Of a DNA stretch of 47,025 nt, positions 34,842 through 43,490 are shown in pieces (positions within the stretch are counted from its first letter, which is position 1; each line of letters starts with the position of its first letter). Under the pieces are notes generated by a model. It had not been told where the DNA came from and ran no database searches. It saw nothing but the letters and a program-made list of their open reading frames with translations. The position numbers and the translations under genes were made by a program. Source of the DNA: Sediminibacterium sp. Its GTDB lineage: Bacteria; Bacteroidota; Bacteroidia; Chitinophagales; Chitinophagaceae. The stretch is from positions 1 through 47,025 of the forward strand of contig JAEUVE010000017.1 of the NCBI GenBank assembly GCA_016786865.1, read 5' to 3'.

Positions 34842-37052
34842 ATGAAAATGAACCTTTTTTCGGGGGTTCTGCTGTTGGCATGCCTGAACCAGGTGCAAGC
34901 GCAGAAACCTCAGGATACAGTAATGGCTAAACCCGGCTCATTGAATGAGGTGGTGGTTTACGCCAATAAGTTTGCGGAGAAATTTAAAAGAGTGGCACAA
35001 ACAGTAGATGTGCTTAAAAGCAGAGAGCAGCTGAACTACCAGACCAATACTGCAGATGTGCTGATTAATTCGGGTAAATTGTTTGTGCAGAAAAGCCAGC
35101 AGGGTGGCGGAAGCCCTGTAATCAGGGGCTTTGAAGCCAGCCGCATCCTGCTGATGGTGGATGGAGTAAGAATGAACAATGCCATTTACCGGGCAGGACA
35201 TTTACAGAATATCATCTCCATAGACAATATGGTTTTGGATCGGGTAGAAGTGTTGTATGGCCCTTCTTCCACTATTTATGGTAGTGATGCATTAGGCGGC
35301 GTAGTGAACATGTTTACGAAGAACCCCGTGCTCTCTGAGAGCGGAAAAACGGTTTTGAGTGGCAGCAGTACGCTTCGTTATTCCAGCGCCACCAGCGAAA
35401 ACAGGGGTAACCTGCAGCTGAACATCGGTGGAAAAAAATGGGCATCTTTTACTTCGGTAACCTATGGCTCATTCGGCGATTTGAAACAGGGTAAAAACAG
35501 ATCCGATGCCTATCCGTTGTTTGGCAAAAAGGATTTTATAGTACAAAGGTCGGGCAATGCAGATGTGGTTGTTCCGAATCCGGATCCGAACAATCAAACT
35601 CCTTCCGGCTACAGGCAGGTGGATGTTACACAAAAGTTCCTGTACAAACCCAGCGCAAACGTAGAGCATCTCCTGAACCTGCAGTTTTCCAATACCAACG
35701 ATATTCCGCGTTACGATCGTTTAACGGAAAAAACAGGAACCAATGTGCCGGTATATGCAGAATGGTATTATGGTCCTCAGTTGCGCAATATGGCTGCCTA
35801 TCATTTCAAAGCTACCGGACAGCAAGGTTTTTTTCAGTCGGTACAGTTAACTGCCAGCTACCAGGACCTGGAAGAAAGCCGGATGAGCAGAAGGTTTCAG
35901 AACAACAATAAAGACTCCCGCTGGGAAAGGGTGAATGTGTTTGGTGTAAACTTTGATGCAAAACATTACAGTGAAAAAAATGAATTGCATATTGGGGTGG
36001 AGAGTTATTCCAACTTTGTAAGATCTACAGCAGAACGGGTGAATATTGTGAGCGGTGCAAAGTCTCGCATCACCACGCGCTACGCAGACGGGCCAACCAC
36101 CCAGTCTTCGCATGCCGTATATGCACAGCATACCTATAAGATCAATGAAAACTGGACACTGAACGACGGGCTGCGTTTCAGCCTGGTAAAAATGGATGCC
36201 CGTTTTATTGATACCGCGCTTACCCATTTCCCTTTTACAAGAGCCAAACAAAACAACAAGGCGGTTACCGGCAACCTGGGCATAGTGTATGCAAGTCCGC
36301 AGGATCTGCGAGTGGCATTTGTACTCAGTAGTGGCTTCCGTGCCCCCAATGTAGACGATTTGTCGAAAGTGTTCGACTCCCAAACCGGTATGGTGGTGGT
36401 TCCCAATACCTCCCTCAAGCCTGAATATACGTACAATGCAGAATTGAGTCTGAACAAGTTTGGTCAGCCATTTACCTATGGGGCATCTTTGTTCTATACC
36501 CGTTTTCAGAATGCACTGGTATTGGATAAGGCACAGTTCAACGGACAGGACAGCATTTTTTATAGTGGTGTAAAAAGCCGGGTGTACTCCCTGCAGAACA
36601 AGGCAACCGCCAATCTCTTTGGATTCAGTGTAAATGCAGCCTACACTTTTGCCAAAGGAACTTCTATTGATGGTGTGGTTACTTATACCAAGGGAACCTT
36701 CAACGACAACCTGAATGGCAAAGTGCCGCTGGACCATGTTCCGCCGGTATATGGACGTTTTTCGTTGAAACATGTTTCTTCGAAATGGAATGCGGAATGT
36801 TATGCGCTGTTCAATGGCTGGAAAAGACTTGCAGACTATAACCCCAATGGGGAAGATAATCTGCAGTATGCAACCCCCGATGGGATGCCCTCCTGGGTTA
36901 CCCTGAATCTGCGGGCAGGTGCCAGTCTGAATCAGCATCTTTCCCTGCAGGTAATGCTGGAGAACCTGACCGACAGGAATTACCGCTATTTTGCCAGCGG
37001 TGTTTCCGCAGCGGGCAGAAACCTGTCTGTTTCCCTGCGGGCTTCTTTTTAA
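34842..37052 (+). CDS. TonB-dependent outer-membrane receptor
   Basis: A 736-residue outer-membrane transporter with a signal peptide (MNLFSGVLLLACLNQVQA). The plug domain (about 30-150) shows GSLNEVVVYANKFAEKFKRV, GGGSPVIRGFEASRILLMVDGVRMNN and VEVLYGPSSTIYGSDALGGVVNMF. The 22-strand barrel follows with SSGFRAPNVDDLSKVF, NTSLKPEYTYNAEL and a C-terminal RNLSVSLRASF with terminal Phe. The plug resembles haemoglobin/transferrin-type (CirA/HmuR-like) receptors, and a haem-binding-domain gene lies upstream, but no His sits between the FRAP and N-x-x-L boxes, so the substrate is undecided. No SusD partner is present. Confidence 0.92.
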   Translation: MKMNLFSGVLLLACLNQVQAQKPQDTVMAKPGSLNEVVVYANKFAEKFKRVAQTVDVLKSREQLNYQTNTADVLINSGKLFVQKSQQGGGSPVIRGFEASRILLMVDGVRMNNAIYRAGHLQNIISIDNMVLDRVEVLYGPSSTIYGSDALGGVVNMFTKNPVLSESGKTVLSGSSTLRYSSATSENRGNLQLNIGGKKWASFTSVTYGSFGDLKQGKNRSDAYPLFGKKDFIVQRSGNADVVVPNPDPNNQTPSGYRQVDVTQKFLYKPSANVEHLLNLQFSNTNDIPRYDRLTEKTGTNVPVYAEWYYGPQLRNMAAYHFKATGQQGFFQSVQLTASYQDLEESRMSRRFQNNNKDSRWERVNVFGVNFDAKHYSEKNELHIGVESYSNFVRSTAERVNIVSGAKSRITTRYADGPTTQSSHAVYAQHTYKINENWTLNDGLRFSLVKMDARFIDTALTHFPFTRAKQNNKAVTGNLGIVYASPQDLRVAFVLSSGFRAPNVDDLSKVFDSQTGMVVVPNTSLKPEYTYNAELSLNKFGQPFTYGASLFYTRFQNALVLDKAQFNGQDSIFYSGVKSRVYSLQNKATANLFGFSVNAAYTFAKGTSIDGVVTYTKGTFNDNLNGKVPLDHVPPVYGRFSLKHVSSKWNAECYALFNGWKRLADYNPNGEDNLQYATPDGMPSWVTLNLRAGASLNQHLSLQVMLENLTDRNYRYFASGVSAAGRNLSVSLRASF

Positions 37053-37074
37053 CAGATCGAAATCAACAGAATGG

Positions 37075-37110
37075 AGCGCCCCGGAATTGTTTCCTGGGGC
37101 GCTTTTGTTT
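37075..37110 (+). terminator. Terminator after the TonB-dependent receptor
   Basis: A GC-rich 8-bp stem (AGCGCCCC at 37075-37082, GGGGCGCT at 37096-37103) extends inward with GGA/TCC, followed by TTTTGTTT. Confidence 0.9.
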
Positions 37111-37120
37111 ACTTTGCAGG

Positions 37121-37747
37121 ATGGAAATCAAAAAAGCAGTTTACCTGGTTTCAAATGCAGATTACCGGCAGTGTCCCAAACCCGATCAGCCGGAGTATGC
37201 ATTTATTGGCAGAAGCAATGTTGGCAAGTCTTCCCTGATCAATATGATTTGTCAGAACAACAAGCTGGCCAAGACCTCTTCCGCCCCGGGAAAAACGCAG
37301 CTGATCAATCATTTTGAGATTCATGGTACAGTGCGCAACGGCAAGGGTTTTGGAAAATGGTATCTCGTAGATTTACCGGGTTATGGTTTTGCCAAAGTAT
37401 CCCAGTCGAGCAGGCGAAGATGGGAGCAGATGATCGAGAATTACCTGCGTAAGCGTGAAAACCTGGTGAATGTATTTGTATTGATCGACAGTCGTCATAA
37501 ACCGCAGAAGATCGACCTGGAATTCATCAGCCAGCTGGATGGATGGGAAATTCCCTTTACCCTGGTGTTCACCAAAACGGATAAGGAAAAACCAGCCGTG
37601 GTTGACGCCAATATCAAAGCCTTCTTCGATACCATGCGCGAAACCTGGCAGTTTCTGCCACAGCATTTTGTGACCAGCGCAGAAAAGAAGCAGGGCCGGG
37701 AGGAAATCCTTTCCTTTATTGAAATGAAAAATGAATCACTGGCCTAG
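37121..37747 (+). CDS. engB: Ribosome biogenesis GTPase YihA/YsxC/EngB
   Basis: A 208-residue TRAFAC-class GTPase needed for assembly of the large ribosomal subunit. G motifs: G1 GRSNVGKSS, G2 around TSSAPGKTQ, G3 DLPGYGFAKVS, G4 TKTDK and G5 TSAEKKQG. The length is typical. The ATG is only about ten bases after the T run of the preceding terminator, so its promoter must overlap that structure. Its last 12 bases overlap the end of convergent pabB. Confidence 0.95.
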   Translation: MEIKKAVYLVSNADYRQCPKPDQPEYAFIGRSNVGKSSLINMICQNNKLAKTSSAPGKTQLINHFEIHGTVRNGKGFGKWYLVDLPGYGFAKVSQSSRRRWEQMIENYLRKRENLVNVFVLIDSRHKPQKIDLEFISQLDGWEIPFTLVFTKTDKEKPAVVDANIKAFFDTMRETWQFLPQHFVTSAEKKQGREEILSFIEMKNESLA

Positions 37748-39016
37748 GATGGCGTTAATGGCTGTCGCTTTTAGCAGACACTCTTCGTATTCTGCTTCGG
37801 GGTTGCAATAAAAAGTAATACCGCTGCCTACCAGGTAGCTTAGGTGTTCTGTAGCTGCATTGTACAGTATGCTCCGGATCACAACATTGAAATCAAAATC
37901 CTGTTGAGGGTTAATATAACCCACCGCCCCGGAGAAAATACCTCTCGGAACCGATTCATATAGACGGATCAGTTCAAGTACTTTTTTCTTTGGAGCACCG
38001 GTCATGCTGCCCATCGGAAAGGTTGCACGGATGATTTCGCTGAAAGGGGTTTCTTTTTTTACGGCTCCGCTGATGGTCGAAATCATTTGGTGTACCTGCG
38101 GAAAACTATAGATGCCAAACAGTTCGTCTACGGTTACACTGCCATTTTCACAAACCTTGCTGAGGTCGTTTCTGACCAGGTCTACCACCATTACATTCTC
38201 TGATTGTTCCTTGTGGCTTTGCTTTAAGGCTTCTTTCAGTTGCTGGTCTTTTACAGCATCATGGGTATTTCTGCTAATGGTTCCCTTGATGGGCTGGGAA
38301 ATCAGTCGGTTCGATTTGCGTTGCAGAAATCTTTCCGGGCTGGCGCAAAGCAGGTAAGCATCCTGTTCTTTGTAAAAGCAGGAAAAAGGGTTGGGCGACA
38401 AGGCAGTGAGATCCCTGTACAGTTTTAATGGATCTACGTCAGCCTTTTCTGCAAAGAATCGCTGGCAGAAATTGATCTCATAACAATCTCCGCGCTGAAT
38501 ATGCCTGAGCAATTGCTGAATGGTGGCGATATAGGTTTCTTTGCTGATGGCTGCCTGTATTTTTACAGGCTTGTGCGCGCTTGCCCGTGAATCCCTTTTT
38601 GCCAATAATGGTTCAGTGGAACAAATGGCTTCAAATACAGTTTCTGCTGAGGATAAAAAGGTTTCAATGCAAAGTTGATCACCGCATAACTGCAATACGG
38701 TTTGCGGTTGAAAGAAAGTTGCAGGGCTGAATCCTGTAAGGTCCCGTTCCTGTGTTTCCTGAAATTCAAAGCCAATATGACCAAATAGCCAGTCGGCTTC
38801 TTCTTTGTAAAACTGATCAATTTCGGCGAGTACCTGCGGGCCGGTGAACATGCGGACAGATCCGGCAGCGGCCAGCCATTCAACAGAATGGTGTGCGGAA
38901 TGGTATTGGTGGTTATCAAGAAAAGAACAGATGCTGAACCCGTTTAACCAGGTGAGCATCTGTTCTTTTATTTGTGGGTTGCCTGTAATATTGAAACAGG
39001 CTTTGTTTCTTTTCAA
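37736..39016 (-). CDS. pabB: Aminodeoxychorismate synthase component I
   Basis: Converts chorismate and ammonia to aminodeoxychorismate, the precursor of p-aminobenzoate and folate. The 426 residues carry the chorismate-binding domain: GDCYEINFCQRF, ASPERFL, PIKGTISRN (with the Lys used by PabB), ENVMVVDLVRNDLSKVC, FPMGSMTGAPKKKVLELI and PRGIFSGAVGYI. The start is TTG at 39016. An in-frame stop lies just upstream, and the first Met (residue 20) would remove a stretch (FNITGNPQIKEQ) that fits the family N-terminus. Component II is not adjacent. The start lies 15 bp from the stop of the acidic-protein gene. Confidence 0.92.
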   Translation of the reverse strand: MKRNKACFNITGNPQIKEQMLTWLNGFSICSFLDNHQYHSAHHSVEWLAAAGSVRMFTGPQVLAEIDQFYKEEADWLFGHIGFEFQETQERDLTGFSPATFFQPQTVLQLCGDQLCIETFLSSAETVFEAICSTEPLLAKRDSRASAHKPVKIQAAISKETYIATIQQLLRHIQRGDCYEINFCQRFFAEKADVDPLKLYRDLTALSPNPFSCFYKEQDAYLLCASPERFLQRKSNRLISQPIKGTISRNTHDAVKDQQLKEALKQSHKEQSENVMVVDLVRNDLSKVCENGSVTVDELFGIYSFPQVHQMISTISGAVKKETPFSEIIRATFPMGSMTGAPKKKVLELIRLYESVPRGIFSGAVGYINPQQDFDFNVVIRSILYNAATEHLSYLVGSGITFYCNPEAEYEECLLKATAINAILGQ

Positions 39017-39031
39017 ATGGAGGAGCTGAAT

Positions 39032-39472
39032 TTAGAAATCGTCTTCTTCATCATCATCGAATCCGCCGCTTTTATCGTTGAACAGATCGAATTCCTTGAA
39101 ATCATCATCCAGTTTAAAATCATCATCCTCGTCGGCTTTTTTCTTTCCGCCAACAGCCTTCTTGCCTTTGCTTTTCGGAATATCGAATTCGTCAAAGTCA
39201 GGGTCCCAGCTGTCTTCTTCGTCATCAGCCTTATCCCAATCATCGTCTACGTCTACGTCGTCCAGATCGTCGTCATCGTCCTCTTCAACGGACTTCTTCT
39301 TGGAAACGGACTTACTACCTGCTTTCTTGGATGGAGTCTCCATCTCATCATCTTCTAAATCATCTTCTTCGTCGTCCAAAGGTTTTTTGCTTTTAGGAGA
39401 CGACTTTGCTGCGGCAGATTTTGCCGGCACTTTTGGGGAGGATTTTTTATCCTTATCAGACTTCGCTGCCAT
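39032..39472 (-). CDS. Intrinsically disordered, highly charged acidic protein
   Basis: A 146-residue low-complexity protein. Lys/Ser-rich blocks (KSDKDKKSSPKVPAKSAAAK, KKAGSKSVSKKKS) alternate with Asp/Glu runs (DDEEDDLEDDEME, EEDDDDDLDDVDVDDDWD). The end alternates aromatics with acids (FKLDDDFKEFDLFNDKSGGFDDDEEDDF). There is no signal peptide, membrane span or catalytic motif. Blocks of opposite charge mark a polyampholyte that could bind RNA, DNA or basic proteins. It is between purA and pabB on the same strand. Function is unknown; the frame is clearly coding because the charge pattern is consistent throughout. Confidence 0.75.
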   Translation of the reverse strand: MAAKSDKDKKSSPKVPAKSAAAKSSPKSKKPLDDEEDDLEDDEMETPSKKAGSKSVSKKKSVEEDDDDDLDDVDVDDDWDKADDEEDSWDPDFDEFDIPKSKGKKAVGGKKKADEDDDFKLDDDFKEFDLFNDKSGGFDDDEEDDF

Positions 39473-39565
39473 ATTTCTAATAAGATTAACTGCGTAAAAT
39501 TTGCACGCAAAAAATTATTAACCAAAAAAATTTTTCAATCACAAAATAAATGCCAACAATCCATT

Positions 39566-40828
39566 TTACAACGGAACGATCTGGTCCCTGCCAGGTCCGT
39601 TGGAAACGAATTTCACCGGCGCACCAACGTACTCATTGATGAACCTGATATAGCTATTCATATCTTCCGGTAATTCAGCAGCTTTTTTCAGTTGGGTGGT
39701 ATCGATATTCCAGCCTTTAAATGATTCCAGAACCGGATTAATCTGAACGCCAGACATCTGGAAAGGAACTTCCCGCGTGTCTTTCCCGTTGATATTGTAT
39801 GCAGTACAAACTTTCAGGTCTTTAAAGGCATCCAGTACATCTGCCTTCGTCATTACGATCTGGGTTACACCATTGATCATGCAGGTATATTTCAGCGCTA
39901 CCAGGTCGATCCATCCGCAACGTCTTGGTCTTCCGGTAGTTGCGCCAAATTCGCTTCCGATTTTTCTGAGTTCTTCTCCGGTTTCGTCTTCCAGTTCGGT
40001 AGGGAAAGGACCACTACCTACACGGGTACAGTAAGCTTTGGTAACCCCCATCACTTCGTTGATCTGCTTGGGAGACACGCCTAAACCGGTACAAACACCT
40101 GCAGAAATGGTGCTGGAAGAGGTCACAAACGGGAACGTGCCGAAATCAATATCCAGCATGCTTCCCTGTGCACCTTCTGCCAGTACTTTTTTACCCTGGC
40201 TGATGGCGTTGTTTACAAAATATTCGCCGTTCACCACGTTCAGGGTTTTCAGGAATTCCAATGCTTCGAAGAATTCTTCTTCCCAGGCACTGATATCTTC
40301 TATAAAATGGAAATTGTCCAGCAGTTTCTGGTGCTTTAAACGCAGTTTGATGTACTGACTGGTGAAGTTTCTGTTGAGCATATCGCCTACGCGGAGCGCG
40401 TTTCTGCCAGTTTTGTCCATATAGGCCGGTCCGATACCCTTTAGGGTGGAGCCGATTTTGGACTCGCCTTTAGACAGTTCAGATGCCTTGTCCAGCGCAC
40501 GGTGGGTAGGAACAATGATATTGGTTCGCTCGGAAATGAAGAGATTTTTACGAACATCGATACCGTGAGCAGCTACTGCATCACATTCTCTTTTAAGGGT
40601 TACCGGGTCCAGTACCACACCACCACCGATGATGTTTACTTTGTCCTGATGAAAAATACCGGAAGGAATCTGGTGCAGGACCATTTTCTTTCCATCTACA
40701 TAGAGCGTATGACCAGCATTTGGTCCGCCCTGGAAACGGGCAACTACATCGTAGTTGGGTGCAAAATAGTCCACTATTTTACCCTTTCCTTCATCACCCC
40801 ATTGTAAACCTAAAATTACGTCCACCAT
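39566..40828 (-). CDS. purA: Adenylosuccinate synthetase
   Basis: First committed step from IMP to AMP: joins IMP and aspartate using GTP. The 420 residues start at the ATG at 40828, giving the family N-terminus VDVILGLQWGDEGKGKIVD with the catalytic Asp and P loop. Further motifs: FQGGPNAGHTLY with the catalytic His, GSTLKGIGPAY-type segment, LAEGAQGSMLDIDFGTFPFVTSS, PFPTELEDETGE, TTGRPRRCGWIDLVAL and VSNGPGRDQI near the C-terminus. It lies 68 bp downstream of relA/spoT on the same strand but has its own -7 element, TATTTTTG at 40847-40854. Confidence 0.97.
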   Translation of the reverse strand: MVDVILGLQWGDEGKGKIVDYFAPNYDVVARFQGGPNAGHTLYVDGKKMVLHQIPSGIFHQDKVNIIGGGVVLDPVTLKRECDAVAAHGIDVRKNLFISERTNIIVPTHRALDKASELSKGESKIGSTLKGIGPAYMDKTGRNALRVGDMLNRNFTSQYIKLRLKHQKLLDNFHFIEDISAWEEEFFEALEFLKTLNVVNGEYFVNNAISQGKKVLAEGAQGSMLDIDFGTFPFVTSSSTISAGVCTGLGVSPKQINEVMGVTKAYCTRVGSGPFPTELEDETGEELRKIGSEFGATTGRPRRCGWIDLVALKYTCMINGVTQIVMTKADVLDAFKDLKVCTAYNINGKDTREVPFQMSGVQINPVLESFKGWNIDTTQLKKAAELPEDMNSYIRFINEYVGAPVKFVSNGPGRDQIVPL

Positions 40829-40846
40829 ATCATTAGTTCTAAGGCG

Positions 40847-40854
40847 CAAAAATA
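40847..40854 (-). promoter_or_regulatory. purA promoter -7 element
   Basis: TATTTTTG on the minus strand fits TAnnTTTG, 18 nt before the purA ATG. No clear -33 was found. Confidence 0.45.
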
Positions 40855-40896
40855 GTACAAGGGATTGCTAACGCCTAATTATTTTCGGTGTAAATA

Positions 40897-43155
40897 TCAG
40901 CTTTCGGTCTCAAACCGGTCAACCGTCTGGATGCCGTTCAGCGATTTCAGCCGGCTCACCAGTTCTTCCAGTTCTTCCTTGTCGTGTACAAACACTTTGA
41001 TGGTTCCCTGGAATAAACCTTCTTTGGAGTCGATACTCAGTCCGGCAATGTTGATGCGGAGGTCGCCACTGATCACATTGGTAATTTTATTAATTACACC
41101 CACATCGTCCAGGCCCACAATTTTAAGGCCGGTGAGGAAGGATATCTCTTTGTTTTTAGCCCATTTGGTTTTGACCACGCGGTGTCCGTAGTTGGCCAGC
41201 AACTGTGTGGCGTTGGGGCAGTTGGTCCGGTGAATGATCAGCCCCTTACCCGTGCTTACAAAACCAAATACGTCGTCACCCGGAATCGGGTGGCAGCATT
41301 TGGCCAGCGTGTACATGATCTTATCGCTGCTTTCTCCAAAAATGATGAGCTCAGAATCTTTCTTATCGAAATTTTTGGGTGTTGCTTCTGTTTGCGGTTC
41401 AACCTGAACGGGCTTGGGCCTGGGAATTTCAAGTTTGTCTCCCAGTACATGAAATTCTTTCAGTTCACGCAGGTCGATGTATTTGGTGGCAATCCGATAG
41501 TGCAGGTCGAGCGGTGAAGTGAGTTTATAAAAATGGACCAGCTCCTCAATGTTGTGATGACTGTAGGCTGCCCCCATCGATTCCAGCTTGCGTTGCAGGA
41601 TGTATTTACCATCCTCCGCCACTTTCCTTTTTTCTTCCCGCAGGGAGTCCTTGATCTTGTTCTTGGCTTTGGCCGTAACCACCAGGTTCAGCCAGTCTTC
41701 CGAAGGTTTCTGTTTGTTGCTGGTGATGATTTCGATCTGGTCTCCGCTCCTGAGCTTGTGCCCGATGGGAACCAGTTTGTGGTGCACTTTGGCACCGATA
41801 CATTTGGTTCCGATGGCAGAGTGAATGGCAAAGGCAAAATCGAGGGCAGTACTACCGGTAGGCAGCATTTTCACTTCCCCTTTGGGGGTGTATACATAAA
41901 TTTCTTCCGCAAGGAAGGAGGTTTTGAAATCCTGCAGAAAGTCTACGCCATCGGTATCGGGAGAACTCAGTACTTCGCGGATCTGTCCAAACCATTTGTC
42001 GAAACGGTCTTCTTCGTTGTGCTCCTCCTTGTATTTATAGTGTGCCGCCAAACCTTTCTCCGCAATCTCATTCATTCTTTTGGTACGGATCTGCACTTCC
42101 ACCCATTTACCCTGAGGCCCCATCACGGTGGTATGCAAAGCTTCATACCCATTGCTTTTGGGGTTGCTGAGCCAGTCGCGCAGTCTTTCAGGGGCGGGAT
42201 TGTACTCGTCGGTAATCATAGAGTACACTTTCCAGCAATCCTCTTTTTCTTTTTCGGCTGGAGAGTTGAGGATTACACGGATGGCAAACAGGTCGTACAC
42301 TTCTTCAAACGCAACCGCTTTCTTTTTGATTTTGTTCCAGATGGAATGAATGCTTTTGGGGCGGCCGTAAATTTCAAAATCAAAATTGCCTGCATTCAGT
42401 TTTTCTTTAAGCGGGCGGATGAATTCGTTGATATAGCGGGTGCGTTCCCGCTTGGTTTCGGATAATTTGCGGGCTATTTCGCGGTAAGCATCCGGCTCCA
42501 TGTATTTCATGGAAAGATCTTCCAGTTCGGTTTTGATGCTGTACAATCCCATACGATGCGCCAGCGGAGCATATACCCAAACGGTTTCGGAAGCAATCTT
42601 CAGTTGTTTCTCCCTTTTCATATGATCCAGCGTACGCATATTGTGCAGGCGGTCGGCCAGTTTAATCAGGATCACGCGGGGATCATCTGTAAGGGTCAGC
42701 AGGATTTTCTTGAAGTTCTCCGCCTGCTGGCTGGTATTGGTATCAATAACGTTGGAAATTTTAGTGAGGCCATCCACAATTTTGGCAATCTCGATCCCAA
42801 ATTCCATTTCCACATCTTCCAGGGAAATATCGGTGTCTTCTACCGTATCGTGCAATAAGGCGCAGATGGTGCTGCGTACCCCCAGGCCAATTTCCTCTAC
42901 GCAAATCATGGCAACCGCCAGGGGGTGAATAATATAAGGTTCACCGCTTTTGCGGCGCATGGTCTGGTGGGCGGTGGCAGCCATTTCAAATGCCTGCCTG
43001 ATCAGCTCTTTGTCTCCTTTCTTCAGTTTGGGACGAAGGCTTTTCAGCAGCGCACGGTAATGCCTGATGATCTCCTTTTTTTCCTGCTCTTCGTTGAGGG
43101 TATACTTTGCTGTGGCAGGTTCAGCATGGTTATTCGTTGCTTGCACTTCATCCAT
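40897..43155 (-). CDS. Bifunctional (p)ppGpp synthetase/hydrolase (RelA/SpoT homologue)
   Basis: Makes and degrades the stringent-response alarmone (p)ppGpp. The 752 residues follow the long RSH layout. The HD hydrolase domain (about 50-200) has H77 and the HDTVED motif at 102-107 intact, so hydrolase is probably active. The synthetase domain (about 235-360) has YGRPKSIHSIW, YDLFAIRVIL, SNGYEALHTTV and EVQIRTKRM. TGS follows (IYVYTPKGEVKMLPTGSTALDFAFAIH), then a conserved Cys pair segment (LAKCCHPIPGDDVFGF) and a C-terminal ACT domain. The ATG at 43155 is preferred over a TTG three codons earlier. The first 21-22 codons and promoter are duplicated at 45309-45406. The AbiE pair lies divergently upstream. 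Confidence 0.95.
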   Translation of the reverse strand: MDEVQATNNHAEPATAKYTLNEEQEKKEIIRHYRALLKSLRPKLKKGDKELIRQAFEMAATAHQTMRRKSGEPYIIHPLAVAMICVEEIGLGVRSTICALLHDTVEDTDISLEDVEMEFGIEIAKIVDGLTKISNVIDTNTSQQAENFKKILLTLTDDPRVILIKLADRLHNMRTLDHMKREKQLKIASETVWVYAPLAHRMGLYSIKTELEDLSMKYMEPDAYREIARKLSETKRERTRYINEFIRPLKEKLNAGNFDFEIYGRPKSIHSIWNKIKKKAVAFEEVYDLFAIRVILNSPAEKEKEDCWKVYSMITDEYNPAPERLRDWLSNPKSNGYEALHTTVMGPQGKWVEVQIRTKRMNEIAEKGLAAHYKYKEEHNEEDRFDKWFGQIREVLSSPDTDGVDFLQDFKTSFLAEEIYVYTPKGEVKMLPTGSTALDFAFAIHSAIGTKCIGAKVHHKLVPIGHKLRSGDQIEIITSNKQKPSEDWLNLVVTAKAKNKIKDSLREEKRKVAEDGKYILQRKLESMGAAYSHHNIEELVHFYKLTSPLDLHYRIATKYIDLRELKEFHVLGDKLEIPRPKPVQVEPQTEATPKNFDKKDSELIIFGESSDKIMYTLAKCCHPIPGDDVFGFVSTGKGLIIHRTNCPNATQLLANYGHRVVKTKWAKNKEISFLTGLKIVGLDDVGVINKITNVISGDLRINIAGLSIDSKEGLFQGTIKVFVHDKEELEELVSRLKSLNGIQTVDRFETES

Positions 43156-43188
43156 ACCCAACAAAGTTAAGGAAACCCGGGTACTACA
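43091..43188. repeat. 98-bp direct repeat, copy 1 (relA/spoT start region)
   Basis: Identical over all 98 bases to 45309-45406 in the same orientation; the first mismatches are 43090/45308 and 43189/45407. This copy is continuous with the intact relA/spoT gene and contains its ATG (43155), its -7 element and 65 bp of coding sequence. Confidence 0.97.
43162..43169 (-). promoter_or_regulatory. relA/spoT promoter -7 element (inside the repeat)
   Basis: TAACTTTG on the minus strand fits TAnnTTTG and lies 6 nt before the ATG at 43155, giving a near-leaderless transcript. Its copy is at 45380-45387. The bases about 20 bp upstream, where a -33 would sit, fall at the repeat edge and differ between the two copies. 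Confidence 0.45.
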
Positions 43189-43490
43189 TTACTCTCCATA
43201 GATGTTGAAAAGGATGGATGCGTTATAGCCCATTTCTTACAAAGGGTACAACAAGCCCTAAGCCGGTTTTTATCAGAAATTGTTCACCCAAGAGAGGTGT
43301 GCCAGGCGAATCTGAAACTAAATTTTGGCAGCAATTATAATTTGCTGCCGATTTATAGTTTTACTATCTTTGGGAGTAAACAGCAAAAAGAGCCATCGAA
43401 AATTCTAAATTACATATCAGCAAGCTGAAGGAACATTTTAAAGAACAAAGCCATTTTAGCACAAAAGATATTGAGCAGTTCTACAATGGG
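43189..43490. other. Divergent control region between relA/spoT and abiEi
   Basis: This holds the abiEi promoter and operator-like repeat (43327-43372). From 43380 an open frame runs into abiEi and reads like its N-terminus. Positions 43189-43320 show nothing recognisable. Confidence 0.6.
43327..43372 (+). promoter_or_regulatory. abiE promoter with overlapping inverted repeat
   Basis: A well-formed promoter: TTTG at 43341-43344, 20 bp, TATCTTTG at 43365-43372. A perfect 8-bp inverted repeat, GGCAGCAA (43327-43334) and TTGCTGCC (43342-43349) with a 7-nt loop, overlaps the -33 element. AbiEi antitoxins are known to repress their own operon by binding inverted repeats at the promoter, so this is the likely operator. 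The 30-bp unit 43327-43356 recurs at 44128-44157. Confidence 0.75.

Noticed and set aside
35847..36938. 363-codon open frame antisense to the TonB-dependent receptor
   Set aside because: Shadow of the receptor gene; Cys/Ile/His-rich and without a recognisable fold.
34842..37052. Naming the receptor a haem receptor
   Set aside because: FRAP and N-x-x-L boxes occur in many TonB receptors and the His between them is missing, so only the general class is claimed.
41533..42465. 310-codon open frame antisense to relA/spoT
   Set aside because: It lies wholly inside a well-supported gene on the other strand and has no domain or codon pattern of its own.
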